From NCBI GenBank assembly GCA_006384855.1, contig VCJN01002408.1:62001-126000 (forward strand): 64,000 bases of DNA, written 5' to 3'. Both the position numbers and the translations under genes were made by a program. Each line of letters begins with the position of its first letter. Within the stretch, counting starts at the first letter, position 1. Positions 45,780-56,261 of the stretch are shown here, one piece after another. The notes beneath the pieces were generated by a model. The model was given only the letters and a program-made list of their open reading frames with translations, was not told where the DNA came from and made no database searches. This DNA comes from Tetraselmis striata. Lineage: Eukaryota > Chlorophyta > Chlorodendrophyceae > Chlorodendrales > Chlorodendraceae.

Positions 45780-46120
45780 CGCATGTACCAGGCCATCACC
45801 ACCGGCTTGCCGCAGCTTGTGCTGGCCAACTATTGGTGGCAGGACGCGGCGCCCTTCCGACGCCACATAAAGGACAACCTATTATACTTCATGGCGAGGA
45901 GGGTGAGAAGGACCCTGTGGGCGACACTCGCCGAGCGCTGGAGGAGGTGATGGATGTCAGCAGCAGCCAGGAGCGGTGGCGGTATCTGTGGGTGGCGCAG
46001 CGGGAGGCGGCGTCGGATTTGCTGTGGCATCTACCCAACAACTGTGTGAGGCATACCATTATGGAGGAGGCGCTCGCCGCGCTTCTTAAAAAGCGGGAGA
46101 CGGGGTGGCTTCGTCACTAG
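45780..46120 (+). pseudogene. Decayed gene copy, right arm of inverted duplication
   Basis: One frame reads MYQAITTGLPQLVLANYWWQ and PFRRHIKDNLLYFM. The other continues EKDPVGDTRRALEEVMDVSS, ERWRYLWVAQREAASDLLWH and EEALAALLKKRETGWLRH to a stop at 46118-46120. Compared with the left arm it lacks several bases near 45880-45900, which causes the frame change. The 5' part may be the remnant of a larger ORF (45498-45950). Function unknown; a glycosyltransferase-like reading was considered but is not supported. Confidence 0.5.
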
Positions 46121-46424
46121 ACAGCGCAATGCAATCTTTATGAGGAGGTTTGTGACTACTGCAAGCTTTCAGCTCGCGCCTTCTGATGAAAATGAAGTGA
46201 TTCCATGCCAGGTTTCAGGGTGTCCTGTGCTAAGTGGCACTCCTGCATGTACTATGCCAGCGATGTGCGCTCCATGAAACTCAAGAAACTTAAGGGTGTC
46301 AGTTACAGGGTGTACATTATAGTGCGAACGTATGTATATATGGAATATATTGGGAGCTTTTTCAGAAACTCGGGCTGTAGGGGAGGAACGCTAGCTAAAT
46401 GGCAAAAAGGCAGTAAGCTGCACT

Positions 46425-47529
46425 TTAGTTGCAAATCCTCTGCACAGCGTTGTTCCAGTGAAATTGCGTCTGTGCGGAGTTGCAGGTCCCGAAGCCCGAC
46501 CGCAGGGCCTGCCCGCAGCCGGGATCCACGCGGTCGGCGTACTGCTGCGCCGCGGGGAGGCAGTAGCCGATGGCGATCGACCTGCAGTTCGCTGGCAAGT
46601 TGGAAGGAAAGCCACCAGCGAAAGGCATCGGCCGGGCGTTGCACTGCTGGTAGACCGCGTCGCACGCCATCTGCCCAGCCGTGAAGCCAAGGTTCTCGCC
46701 GGCCTGGCGGCATACGTCGGCGCCGTTGCCATTGCCGTAGCCAGGGTTGCCGTACCCCGGATTCCCATAGCTAGGCCCAGAGTTGTGGTACACCGGCGCG
46801 GGATTGTGGTACACCGGCGCGGGGTTGTGGTACACCGGCGAGGGGTTTTGGTACACCGGCGCGGGCTTGTACGACGATGGCGGCGCGAGCTCATACGTGG
46901 AGCCGCGGTTGCAGCGCGACTTATGGCTGTCGTCGTCGTCGTCGCCGCCGCCAGGCTGACAGTCGTTGAACACCGCGCCGGGTACGCTATACTCGCCGCA
47001 GCAGCAGAAGCATCCCTCGGTGTCGGCCTCCGAGACGCTGGTGTGCACGCACTTCATGTTGAGGCACTTCTCGTCATCCCTGTACTCGCGCGGGCAGGAG
47101 GTGATCCAGTACAGCGGCTTCTTGGGGAGCCACCCGCCGCAGTAGTCGCGGCACGAGTTGCCCACAGTGCACCCGCTGCCCTGGCCCTGCAAGTCGCGGA
47201 GTAACACGTCAGTTGCTTTCGGCGTGCGACTAGGGGGTGCCCGGATGTCTTGGCCGGGTAGGCCACAGACCACAGACGGAGCCTGTCGACAAACTTGGCG
47301 AACCGGCGCGTCACACGGCAGGGTGTCGAGGGGGAAGGCTATTCCTACGACGCGCCAGGGGTAGATCCGCCAATAAAACAGGCGACAGGTGACGAAGCGT
47401 AGAGCTACTCACCGAACCGTAGGAGCCGCCGTAGGCCACCGAAGACAAGCCGCGCAGGCTGGCCTCCGCCAAGTGGGTGACGCTGCACGCGAGCAACGCA
47501 ACGAACAGAAGAGTACTCTGGCGAGCCAT
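46425..47529 (-). CDS. Secreted cysteine-rich protein with Tyr/Pro/Asn repeats
   Basis: Two exons, 47529-47413 and 47186-46425, in phase; 292 residues. Residues 1-23 (MARQSTLLFVALLACSVTHL then AEA) form a clear signal peptide. A first Cys-rich part follows, starting CTVGNSCRDYCGGWLPKK and including CFCCCGEY, with about a dozen Cys. Then comes a short Asp run, then a repeat region with PVYHNPA-type units (four to five copies) and GNPGYGNPGYG. A second Cys-rich part runs from DVCRQAGENLGFTAGQMACD to the end. Such modular, disulfide-rich, Tyr/Pro-repeat architecture suggests an extracellular or cell-wall protein, possibly cross-linked through tyrosines; this is inference. I do not recognise the family. 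No membrane segment other than the signal is visible. Confidence 0.7.
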
Positions 47530-50307
47530 GATCGCTCCTTCGTGGGTGTTGTGCTTAAGCGGACAGATGTCTGCTGTACTTATGGGCTTGGAAGCAACTG
47601 GCAGGAAGTCAAGTTTTGATCGCCGCTATCGGCGACGGTCTGCTTTTATGCGGCAATTTGCGGCGGCGACGGTGCCGACATAGCAGTCCACGCGAACACT
47701 ACCGGCGTGCCCGGTACCACTCGCGCGCGATGTCAGCAGCACCCGTACGATGGCGATAGCCTGCGAGTCGGTGGTTCGCGCGCGCGCCCGGAGCACTACA
47801 TTCAGCCGTGCGACGCAACATCACCGGGGCGGTGGAGACGGTAAATAGACGTACCATTTCACATATCAGATACTTCCTGATGACCGAAGATTGACTCATC
47901 TGATGGTCTATATATACATATTTATGAATGCACCCCCCCCCCCTCCCCCCCCTCCCATTACCTATCTCATCTCTATCTATTCTCTACCTGTGGTATATCA
48001 GATTGATAAATGGTCGCTATCACATAATTAGATAGCGGCAAACTCGCTCAGGAAGTATTTTATGGGGATGTTAAATTGATTAGTCCCTGCTCGTATTGAA
48101 TCCGCCCTTATATACGGGCTATCGACCTCCAGCCGGCTAGTCACTATACGGTAAGGTTTGATCGCTAAACGACGCGAAAAATCGGTTGAGTAGCTCGTAT
48201 AGTAATCGTCGTCGCTGCATTTGCCCGCGTAATACAGCGTCCCTAACCGGCGCTGAGTCGCTGACGGAGTTGACGCGGAATTATTGCCGGCGTGGCGTCT
48301 GCTGTCCTGGCGGGAAACGCCGGGCCGTTTAACGGTATCGAGTGAAACGGCGCAGCAGCCGCGTCGATCAATCTCTCAACACGTAATAATCCCGTATTCG
48401 CTACCTATAGCCATGGGGATTAACACGACGCAACACGATGCGTCGATCAATGGATGAATACATTTATTAAGTCACGATGCGAGTGATAGTACCTGTACTG
48501 TACTGCATGCACTGACGACGCGGGCGGTACCCCCGAGAGGATTTTCACCGCCGGTATGCTCCTTGTCTTACCCCTCCGCGCACCAAGGTGCGCGAAAGCT
48601 GGGAACGAAAGTCTGTTGGGTAGCACACAGCACTCGGTAGTCCTGACTGCTGCCGTTTGTCGTGCCATTCAAAAGCGAAAGTAACGCCACGACGTGCCGG
48701 GAGCAGCCCCTACTCGTAGTCGCTCCAACTACCTGCAGTTGCGTCGTGTTAATTGTGGCACGCTCGGGAAAGACGGAGGCGTCACTACATGTAAACACAG
48801 TAGGACCTCGAGGTAATTCCCGGTTCAAACCACGGTTTGGGCATTACCACGTTGTCCGCACAGTACTGTGCGGCGCATTAGCCCCCCGGCTCCGGGGTTC
48901 GAATGAGGCGACGGTGATATTGGCGAGCAGCCTGCGGGGGCACGCGGATCGAGTCTGTGGAGGTAACGTACCCAGATCATAGAAATACAGGGTTCCGGCC
49001 CTGGTTTGGAAGGTGCTGTTTCACTTGAAATTGCGACGCGTAGCGTCGATTTTTGCATACAAAGAGCGTCGGAGACCAAGGCACTCGTCTACCGAATCAG
49101 GGCTCGGTCGGTAGTACCTACCCCGAGTAGTGCCCCCCCCCCCCCCCTCACCACCCCACGGGGTTTTGGGGGTGAGGGCGGGGGGGCGGTCGACGATGCT
49201 TGCCTCTGATACCCCGTGTCGACTTCGCCTTCCCTTACCGCCCCCCCCCCCCCCCCCCCCCCCGGCCCCCCTCGCCGCCCGCCCTCACAAAAACAACACC
49301 ACCCCCACCCCCAGATCTCTCCTCCCATCAATACCTGCACGGCACCAGGTGCCTAGCCTCAATAACCTCACATACAGCCACAGAGGCATATATGCGCAGA
49401 TGGAGACCTGCTCCGCCACTGCACGATCAATGTGCATTGTTGGCAGAGCGGGAATCCAGAGGTTCATTTGACTGGAACTGTTGAAAGTCAGCACCAACAT
49501 TCGACACCATATATGTACTGGGCACCAGTGCAGTGACTGTATAGAAGATTACTCTTGTTTTCTGCATTCCCCCCAATGCAGTGGCTGTCAAGCAGGTTGC
49601 TAGTTCTGGACCGCACCTATGTCATCGACATGGATTGCTGCGCAAATAGGTTGATGGCTGCTCGCAGAATTGCAAGTGGCCCGTGACGATGTACGCGGTG
49701 TGCTCGTGTCAGTATATGCGCTATTCGCACATCCAGTAATTCACATTACACGGACTCTCCACAGCTCTTTGATACTGTGAGATCCCCTGTAGAGGAGTTC
49801 CAGTCCAGGACAACCAAAGCCCTCAAACAGCGCAGCGCGCAGCTCAAAGCACAGTTTCGCTGCACTGGGTTTGCGCGCGTGAGGCGAAACAAAAACCTAT
49901 TAGTTCATATAGCATAGAGCTGGCCAGCGATATGACCAGAACAATTGGTGAACAGGCCAAAGTTTTGGTCCTCGAGACACAATCCGTCCGAGGTTTTCGT
50001 AGCCTGGATGGAACCCCTGTCGCGCCCGCCTCCCCCCCTGTGCCCCTTTCCCAAGACACACACAAACTCGCTCATGCCACACACGGCACTGGCTACACAT
50101 GGCCGGTACATCTGGGACACAGCGCGAGGCCCTCTGCCACGCAATGCGCCACCTTACAGGCAAACGATATGTGCCTGAGGCTTGAGCTGCAGTGATACGA
50201 GCTGCGCTTCTGCGGCGTGGAGGGGTGTGTGGGTGCCGAGCGGCTGAGATTTATGTTAAGGCGATCTAGAAATAGGGGCTGCAGCGGTAACCAGCTCGTC
50301 CAGCTGC
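47530..50307. other. Intergenic, nothing recognised
   Basis: Includes C-runs at about 47932-47957, 49134-49147 and 49242-49263, and the presumed promoter of the Cys-rich gene and 3'UTR of CAS. Short ORFs here have no coding support. Confidence 0.45.
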
Positions 50308-53300
50308 CTACTTGCGTGGGGCGGGGAGGCCCCTGACAGTCTTGCCCCTAGCAGCGGGCGGCAGCTTCTTGACGGTGCCGCTGGAGGAAGGCACGATGGA
50401 GGCCTTCACGGGCGCCAAGCTGCTGCTGACCACGGTGGCCATGGACACCGTCTTGGCCAGGCTGGTCTGCAGCTTGGACTGCACCCAGCCTCCGCGCCCG
50501 TCAAAGCCTCCGGAAATCACGTAAACCTTTTAGCGGCACACACCGGCGACAGTCAGCGCGGCATTTAGCAGGAGGACAGGACGGGTGCCAGGGAGTGGAA
50601 CACACAGCCATGATTTGCTGAGCAAGGTGGCCAATGCCTCAAATGACGCGGGCAGTCTCATGCACATATTGCCCTGGTGAGGCTTTGCTATCGCAAGCAG
50701 CAAACAAAGGAGACAGGGCATGCAGTGTGGTATTTTGTGTTCTTTTCCGGAGGGGCAGCAAGGCAGCAAGCAGCGGCCCACCTTGCCGTAACCAAGCTTG
50801 GCCAGCTCCTTGGCAACAATCTTGGCGGTGCTGCCGCTCTTGTCCAGCAGGATCAGCGGGGAGCCCTTCTTGGTGCGCTTCAGCGCAGCGATCTGCGAAG
50901 TGGTGCACGTGGTGGGTTTGGGGATGGGGTGGGGGGAGAGGGATTACAATCGTGAGGGCTCATCCCTGCAGATAGGAGATCCAGGCACGGCCAATGCCAG
51001 TCACAGTGGGTTCACACCTGCAGCGCGGTGACCTGAGCCTCGACGGCGTCGGCATTGGCCAGCATGCCGCGGAGCTTGCGGTCCTGTCAAAAGGGCAGCG
51101 TCAGCCGCGTTGTCAGTGTCGCCACATTGCCGACAGTCCCACTGCCCTGATCAGCAGGCTCCGCAGGGCAGCAGCGCACAGGGCTAGGTGAGCGAACCCA
51201 TGGCGGCACCCAAACATCAGATCAGAGCCAGCATTGAAAATTGACAACGTGTGATAGATTTCCACTCTGGTGCCATCTTTATTCCAGCAGAAAGGGCTCT
51301 GTGAGTGCTCAGTGAATTCCGGGGCCTATTGAAACATGGCAATCTATCTGAAGAGTAAATGGGCACACTTATCAGCCTATTGCATCTGTAGATGGCATGG
51401 GGCGGGGTGGGGGGGGGGGGGGGGGGGGGGGGGGCAAAGGGGGACTACGCGCACCTCCGTGAAGGCGTACTCAAGCTCGATTTCGCGGCCAGAGGCGCGG
51501 CTGGGCAGGTCCGGCACGCCGCTCGACTCCTTCTCGCTGCTGCGGCGGATGTCCACCAGCACTGCGTTACCGTCGGAGGTCATCATGTTCAGCGCGGCGG
51601 CGGCGGAGAGGTCGCCCTTGTAGCCCTGTCAAGGGGGTCATGGGCAAGGGCACACTGCATCAATGACACACATTCCTGGGTTCCCAAAATACTTGCCCCC
51701 ACCGCGCCGAGGTATTTGTGATTATTGCATCTATTCTTGTATTGCATTTTTTCAACGAGGCGGGGGGGGGGGGGGGGGGGGGTTCACAATTAACGCCGCG
51801 CATGTTACCGCCCACATGCATGGTATTACCGCCCACATGCAGTCTCGGTGCAGTCTCGTTGTATATTGATTTATTGTTTATTAGTTATGTAATTGATCCC
51901 AATTCGCCACACCCCAAGAGATGTTGGGATGCCGCACATCAAGGCTACCAAGATATTGCACCAGCTGCTGCCCCTCGACACCTGCTTCCTGGCGAGTCTA
52001 CACAATGCCCGTGGTTGCGCATGGAGAGGTCACCTGCAGCAGGCCCGCGATGCCGCCGAGCACTGGCGGCGCAATGTAGACAACCGCGCCAGCAACGAGC
52101 AGCGTCTCAGCCTGCGTGAGCAGGGGCTGCGCGAGGAACCAGCCCAGGAAGTTGTCCGCGGCGGGCTTCACGGTGGACACTGCCTGGTTGCCGGCGCTCA
52201 CGATGGGCTTGGCGTTGATGCCCTGCGCAGACAGCAGCTTGTCCACCTCCTGGCCGGCCTGTAGACACATAGAATATCAGATACTTGCGGCGCTGCTTGG
52301 CTGATCATGCCCGGACACCAATCACTGTCAGAGGGGGAGGATGGCAAGCATCAGGAGGAAAGGCTCAGGAAACTGAATGGGAGGGAGGGGGGAGTCCCTT
52401 CACGGGGAACCCCAGCCTGTGCCCCAGCAGCTTGTTCAGGGCCCCTCGCACCTGGGGCACCTTCTCACCCAGAGACTTGAAGGCCGGGCCAGCTGCCTTG
52501 GAGACAGAGTCCACAGCCTGCTTGGCCAGAGGGCTGGCTGCGTCGACGGCTGACTTCACGAAGGGCGCAGCGGTGTCCACACCCTGCGAGGGAGGCGGGC
52601 TCAGAATATGAGGATATGTGCACGACGACTTGTGAATGTATGCAGGCTCAGGGAGGGGAGAGGGGGCAGTCGAGCCATGTAACAGGTGGAGGACCGCGCT
52701 CCCATGTGCGACGGGTACAAATGCACTTAAGGTGGGCGCACCTGCTTGACGTAGCCACCAGCAACCTGGGCGGCGCTCAGGCCGGTCCTGATGGCGGCCG
52801 CAGCGCCCTGCAGGCAGACAATTTGACAGGGGTTTAGAGCATGGGGCGTTTAGCGTTTAGAGCAAGGGGCGGCAAGCAGTACGCAGCATGGCGGCGTATG
52901 CCTGGGTTGAGAGCAGCGTGGGATGGAGAGATACATAAAGAAAAGCGTCGAATTGCCAGTTTTGCCGACTGCAACGGCGAGAGTCATACGAAAACATCTA
53001 TAGCATATTCGTTTGTGTTGGGAAGAAAAAGGGGGCCGGGGGGGGCACCTGCACGCCGGAGGTGACGGCCTGCGCGGCATCGTCGACGGTATCGGCGAAG
53101 GCCGCCGGCGCGGCAGAAAGCGCGAGCAGTGCGGCGCCGGCACCTGCAGGAGGCAGGGGGGCATCCGTCAGCGCCGCGCGCCGAAGCCTGTGGGTGGCCG
53201 GCAGTCGGCGCGATCTTGCTCTGTACTCGGCCACAACGTCCGACACGGCATAGCAGCGCGGAGCACGGTACCCGACGAGCCTGGGAGGTGGATAGACGCT

Positions 53301-53771
53301 CTTCGCCACTTTCGATCATTGCCGAGCGTGAGCACCCAACACGCATCAGCGCGAGGAAAGACGACATAAATGAATGACCACAAAGTCAAACAGTCGTTTA
53401 TGACGGCTGGACTACTCGGCGACAGACCGTGGGCCCTCGACCAGAGCTACTTCGCCCCAATTTATGTGCGATAAGGCCCCGCGATAACAGCACCGGAGTT
53501 GGGGTGTTTCGGGAGGTGGCGGGCGCGTGGTGGAGAGCGGGGGGGGGGGGGGGGGGGGGGTGGGGGGGGGAGGGGGGCTGGCGGGAAGCCTCCCCCCACC
53601 GTCCTCGCGCGCGCATCAGCGTGCGCCCTCACCCTTGCGGCTGCGTGCGGCCTCCGCGCGGATCACCGCCACACGGCGCGTGGCAGGGGCAGTGGCCCGG
53701 GGGCGATGCGCCGCGATCCGGCTGGAAGCAGGCGCAAGGCTGGCGCCCTGCGTGCGGCAGAAGGAAGCCAT
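50308..53771 (-). CDS. CAS: Chloroplast calcium-sensing receptor (CAS), rhodanese-like
   Basis: Nine exons: 53771-53633, 53143-53049, 52807-52742, 52583-52452, 52258-52034, 51625-51455, 51083-51018, 50892-50782, 50526-50308; 407 residues in phase. The leader (MASFCRTQGASLAPASSRIA) is a transit peptide. GAGAALLALSAAPAAFA is a second hydrophobic segment with an A-x-A site. A helical Ala/Val/Lys stretch precedes one transmembrane helix at about 194-218 (LLVAGAVVYIAPPVLGGIAG). GYKGDLSAAAALNM then opens a rhodanese-like domain: VLVDIRRSSEKESSGVPDLP, LILLDKSGSTAKIVAKELAK, then YVISGGFDGRGGWVQSKL. The active-site Cys position is Asp, so sulfurtransferase activity is not expected, as is usual in CAS. 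The tail is basic. In algae and plants this thylakoid protein is linked to Ca2+ signalling, photoprotection and, in Chlamydomonas, the carbon-concentrating mechanism. The exon 4 end was chosen at CAG|gtgcga. Confidence 0.92.
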
Positions 53772-55440
53772 GGCTAGGTCGGAGAGGTGGGTGGACGGCG
53801 GAGGGGGGAGACGACGGACGGCAATCGAGGTGAAACTGATCGGACAGAATGCCGCTACAGGTACCCGGTACCACAACTTGCCCCGTTGGGTTTGGATGTT
53901 CCGCCGCCTGCTGCTGGCCGTCCGCTGCCGACCGCCCACTCGCACCCAGCGCATCGAATAAAATCAGTCCCTCCGCCAGGCCAGCCAGGGTCCCTCTAAA
54001 GAAACGACCGGAAGATTCTGTCCGGCAGATTCCGGCCGTCGGTCTCTGTCGATGATTCCCTAGGCTAGCATGCTGATCAATTACACTAGTCGCTAGCGAC
54101 TTTACGCCGGGCGGGTACCCGGCTGATGGGATTTTCCTAGACTTTTCCAGCATAATCCAGCAATTTCACGACGATATGAGGGCGGATTCTCTTGACGCTC
54201 TCCCTGTAACCAAAAAGTACTCATATGAGGGCGGATCCTTTGCTGATCATGTCGGCGCAGGAAATATACCGCGCAGCGCATGTTGAAGGCGCGCGCACGG
54301 GTAAGGATTACCCGTACTACCGGTACGAGTATACGTGTGGACTCGCGTACAACAAACAATATGTACTGTACACCCGGGCAACGTACATAAAATCCAAATT
54401 TGTAAATAGTCGCTATGTATCCTTTATTTTATACATGCGCGCGCACTCAGTCGTATAAGTGAAATATTGCTGTACCTGTACGAGGATTGTCGCGGAATCC
54501 AGGATGGAGCTGATCTGTTAGGTAAGGATTATACCAGCTAGTCTGATCTTTAGCGACTGTGTACTTAGGCTACGTCTTCTGATATGGCTACTCGCACCTG
54601 TAGTCTGGCGCAGATGTAAATTTGTTGTACGGGTTAAACTAAAATGTAGCGATCGCCGCCAGCGGCTTTTTGAATTTGTGTTTTAGATGCGATCATACTG
54701 CAGCCCCTTAATCTTTCAGTTAGCCAGATAGTCATGTTTAGAAGCAATGGTCCTGAAGACCTGCAATAGATGAAGACACAGAGCAAAACAACAGTATGTG
54801 AAATTGGCCGAGACTATACAATAAGGCAACCGCCTCAATTGTAATCAAGCAGCAGTTCCACAGGCAGAGCCTTGGCAACAAGTCTGAAACTCCAGGAAAC
54901 TCAACAGGTTATAGGTCATGTCCACGGTCTTTTTCGAGGCGCACAATAGCTTGTTGTCACCCCGCCGCCTTTTTCCGTGCATGTGAGTCAGTTGCGGCTG
55001 GCGTCAAGATCGACCAAGTGCTGCCCTGCGTGTCAGCCAGCAAGTGCGCGTTGCTGAGACGGTGAGACGTTTTGCGTCCAGAATCGCTTGATTTTATCGC
55101 TAATGCGTCTGCACAATTCCCCCCCCCCCCCTTCCCCCCCCCCACCCGACGACCATTTAATTACAATTTGAAGGATACAACGACCTTCAAAGTGACATGG
55201 CCGTCTTGTTAAGCGCAAAGTACTGTTGCTCAAGTATGGCGAATGTCATGTGCGGAGGGGCTCCAATACAACATGCATCTTTGCGATGCTGAATCATGTC
55301 TCTTTGAGATGTAAGCGTACAATTTGTTACATGTCGAAATCCCATTCGCCATTAATATCATTGTCTCCGTCATCGCAATTCCCCTTACACTTGCGCTTTC
55401 CTTGGCTTCCCCACCGTCCCGATAGAGACAGCTTATCCCT
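53772..55440. other. Upstream region of CAS and intergenic
   Basis: Presumed CAS promoter near 53772-54000; a duplicated atgagggcggat(t/c)c element at about 54175 and 54225. No other gene recognised. C-rich run at about 55121-55142. Confidence 0.4.
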
Positions 55441-55489
55441 TCTCCCTTCTCACTGACCCGGCCCCCCAGCACATCGTCCGAGGTCCATG

Positions 55490-56215
55490 CCATCTCCCAT
55501 ACCATCCTGCCAGAGCCATCTCAAGCTCGTACCGGGAAGAAGCGCCCCATGATGATCATCGCCAGTACCGCCCGCCGTTGCGCTGTGGTCGTCCCCACTC
55601 CCGTCAATTGGCCAGGGACATGGATGCATTCGCATCCGCAACAATCGTCGCCGCTCCCTGCATTTGCCACGCACGCCAATGCGCTTAGAGCGGACCCCAA
55701 GGATAAAGAGGTCGCCGCGCCGAAGGATGAAGCGTGTCTCATCTGTGCCCGCTACCGCGTCCAGCCGTGCAACCTCTGGCATCCCCACGATTTACTTCCC
55801 ATCGCAGCTATCACTTACCCGCCCTCAATCAATATCAGCGCCCACATCACGATCAACCCCGACCAGTGCACCATCACACTCCAGATCCGCCCGATGGCTG
55901 GGGTAAACTTACTGCCGGCCGCACCTTCCTCCTATTGATGCTGAATATTATGACACCCCGGACATCGGCACTGACTCCAGCTCCATGCCGAGCCTCGATC
56001 CCGACCCCAGCAGATCGAGCGAGGATAGTGACCAGGACCGTTCTCCCCGTTGCATCTACATTGACACCAACCTTCGGGAGCCACAAAGCAGGGGAAATCA
56101 GCTACCCGGCCGACTACCCGATGCCGCCCACTGCGTCATCGGAAGGCGGGTCCCCCGGCCACCAGCAGCCTGCACCCATGGGGGGGATGATGGTCTCACA
56201 TCTACAAATCCCTCC
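55490..56215 (+). CDS. Unidentified coding-like stretch leading into the repeat array
   Basis: A plus-strand frame runs from about 55490 to 55938 (for example DEACLICARYRVQPCNLWHP, then AHITINPDQCTITLQIRPMA). A second frame nearby reads DIGTDSSSMPSLDPDPSRSS and RCIYIDTNLREP, a low-complexity acidic segment. The switch needs a frameshift or intron. It ends in a C-run at about 56218-56236, after which the 135-bp array begins. Composition is gag-like at best; no family recognised. Confidence 0.3.
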
Positions 56216-56261
56216 ACCCCCCCCCCCCCCCCCCCACCTCTCCCTCCGACACCGATACCCT

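Larger units (their letters stand above)
2790..56237. repeat. Dispersed long G/C homopolymer runs (about 40)
   Basis: Runs of roughly 12-35 nt. G on the plus strand includes 2790-2811, 8758-8780, 9082-9099, 13792-13816, 14958-14992, 22351-22373, 22466-22491, 31793-31818, 33343-33364, 33943-33969, 34831-34849, 36119-36157, 40938-40962, 51407-51434, 51762-51783 and 53540-53561. C on the plus strand includes 5851-5872, 19173-19198, 19336-19352, 24392-24411, 27162-27180, 31231-31255, 33680-33702, 34303-34323, 37018-37037, 37313-37332, 40631-40655, 42267-42287, 49242-49263 and 56218-56236. None interrupts a confirmed exon. Confidence 0.9.

Noticed and set aside
45498..45950. 150-residue plus ORF as an intact gene
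   Set aside because: It overlaps both arms of the inverted duplication, changes frame relative to the conserved reading and shows no complete domain.
50782..51625. CAS domain as an active rhodanese sulfurtransferase
   Set aside because: The expected catalytic Cys is Asp in LILLDKSGS, as in other CAS proteins.
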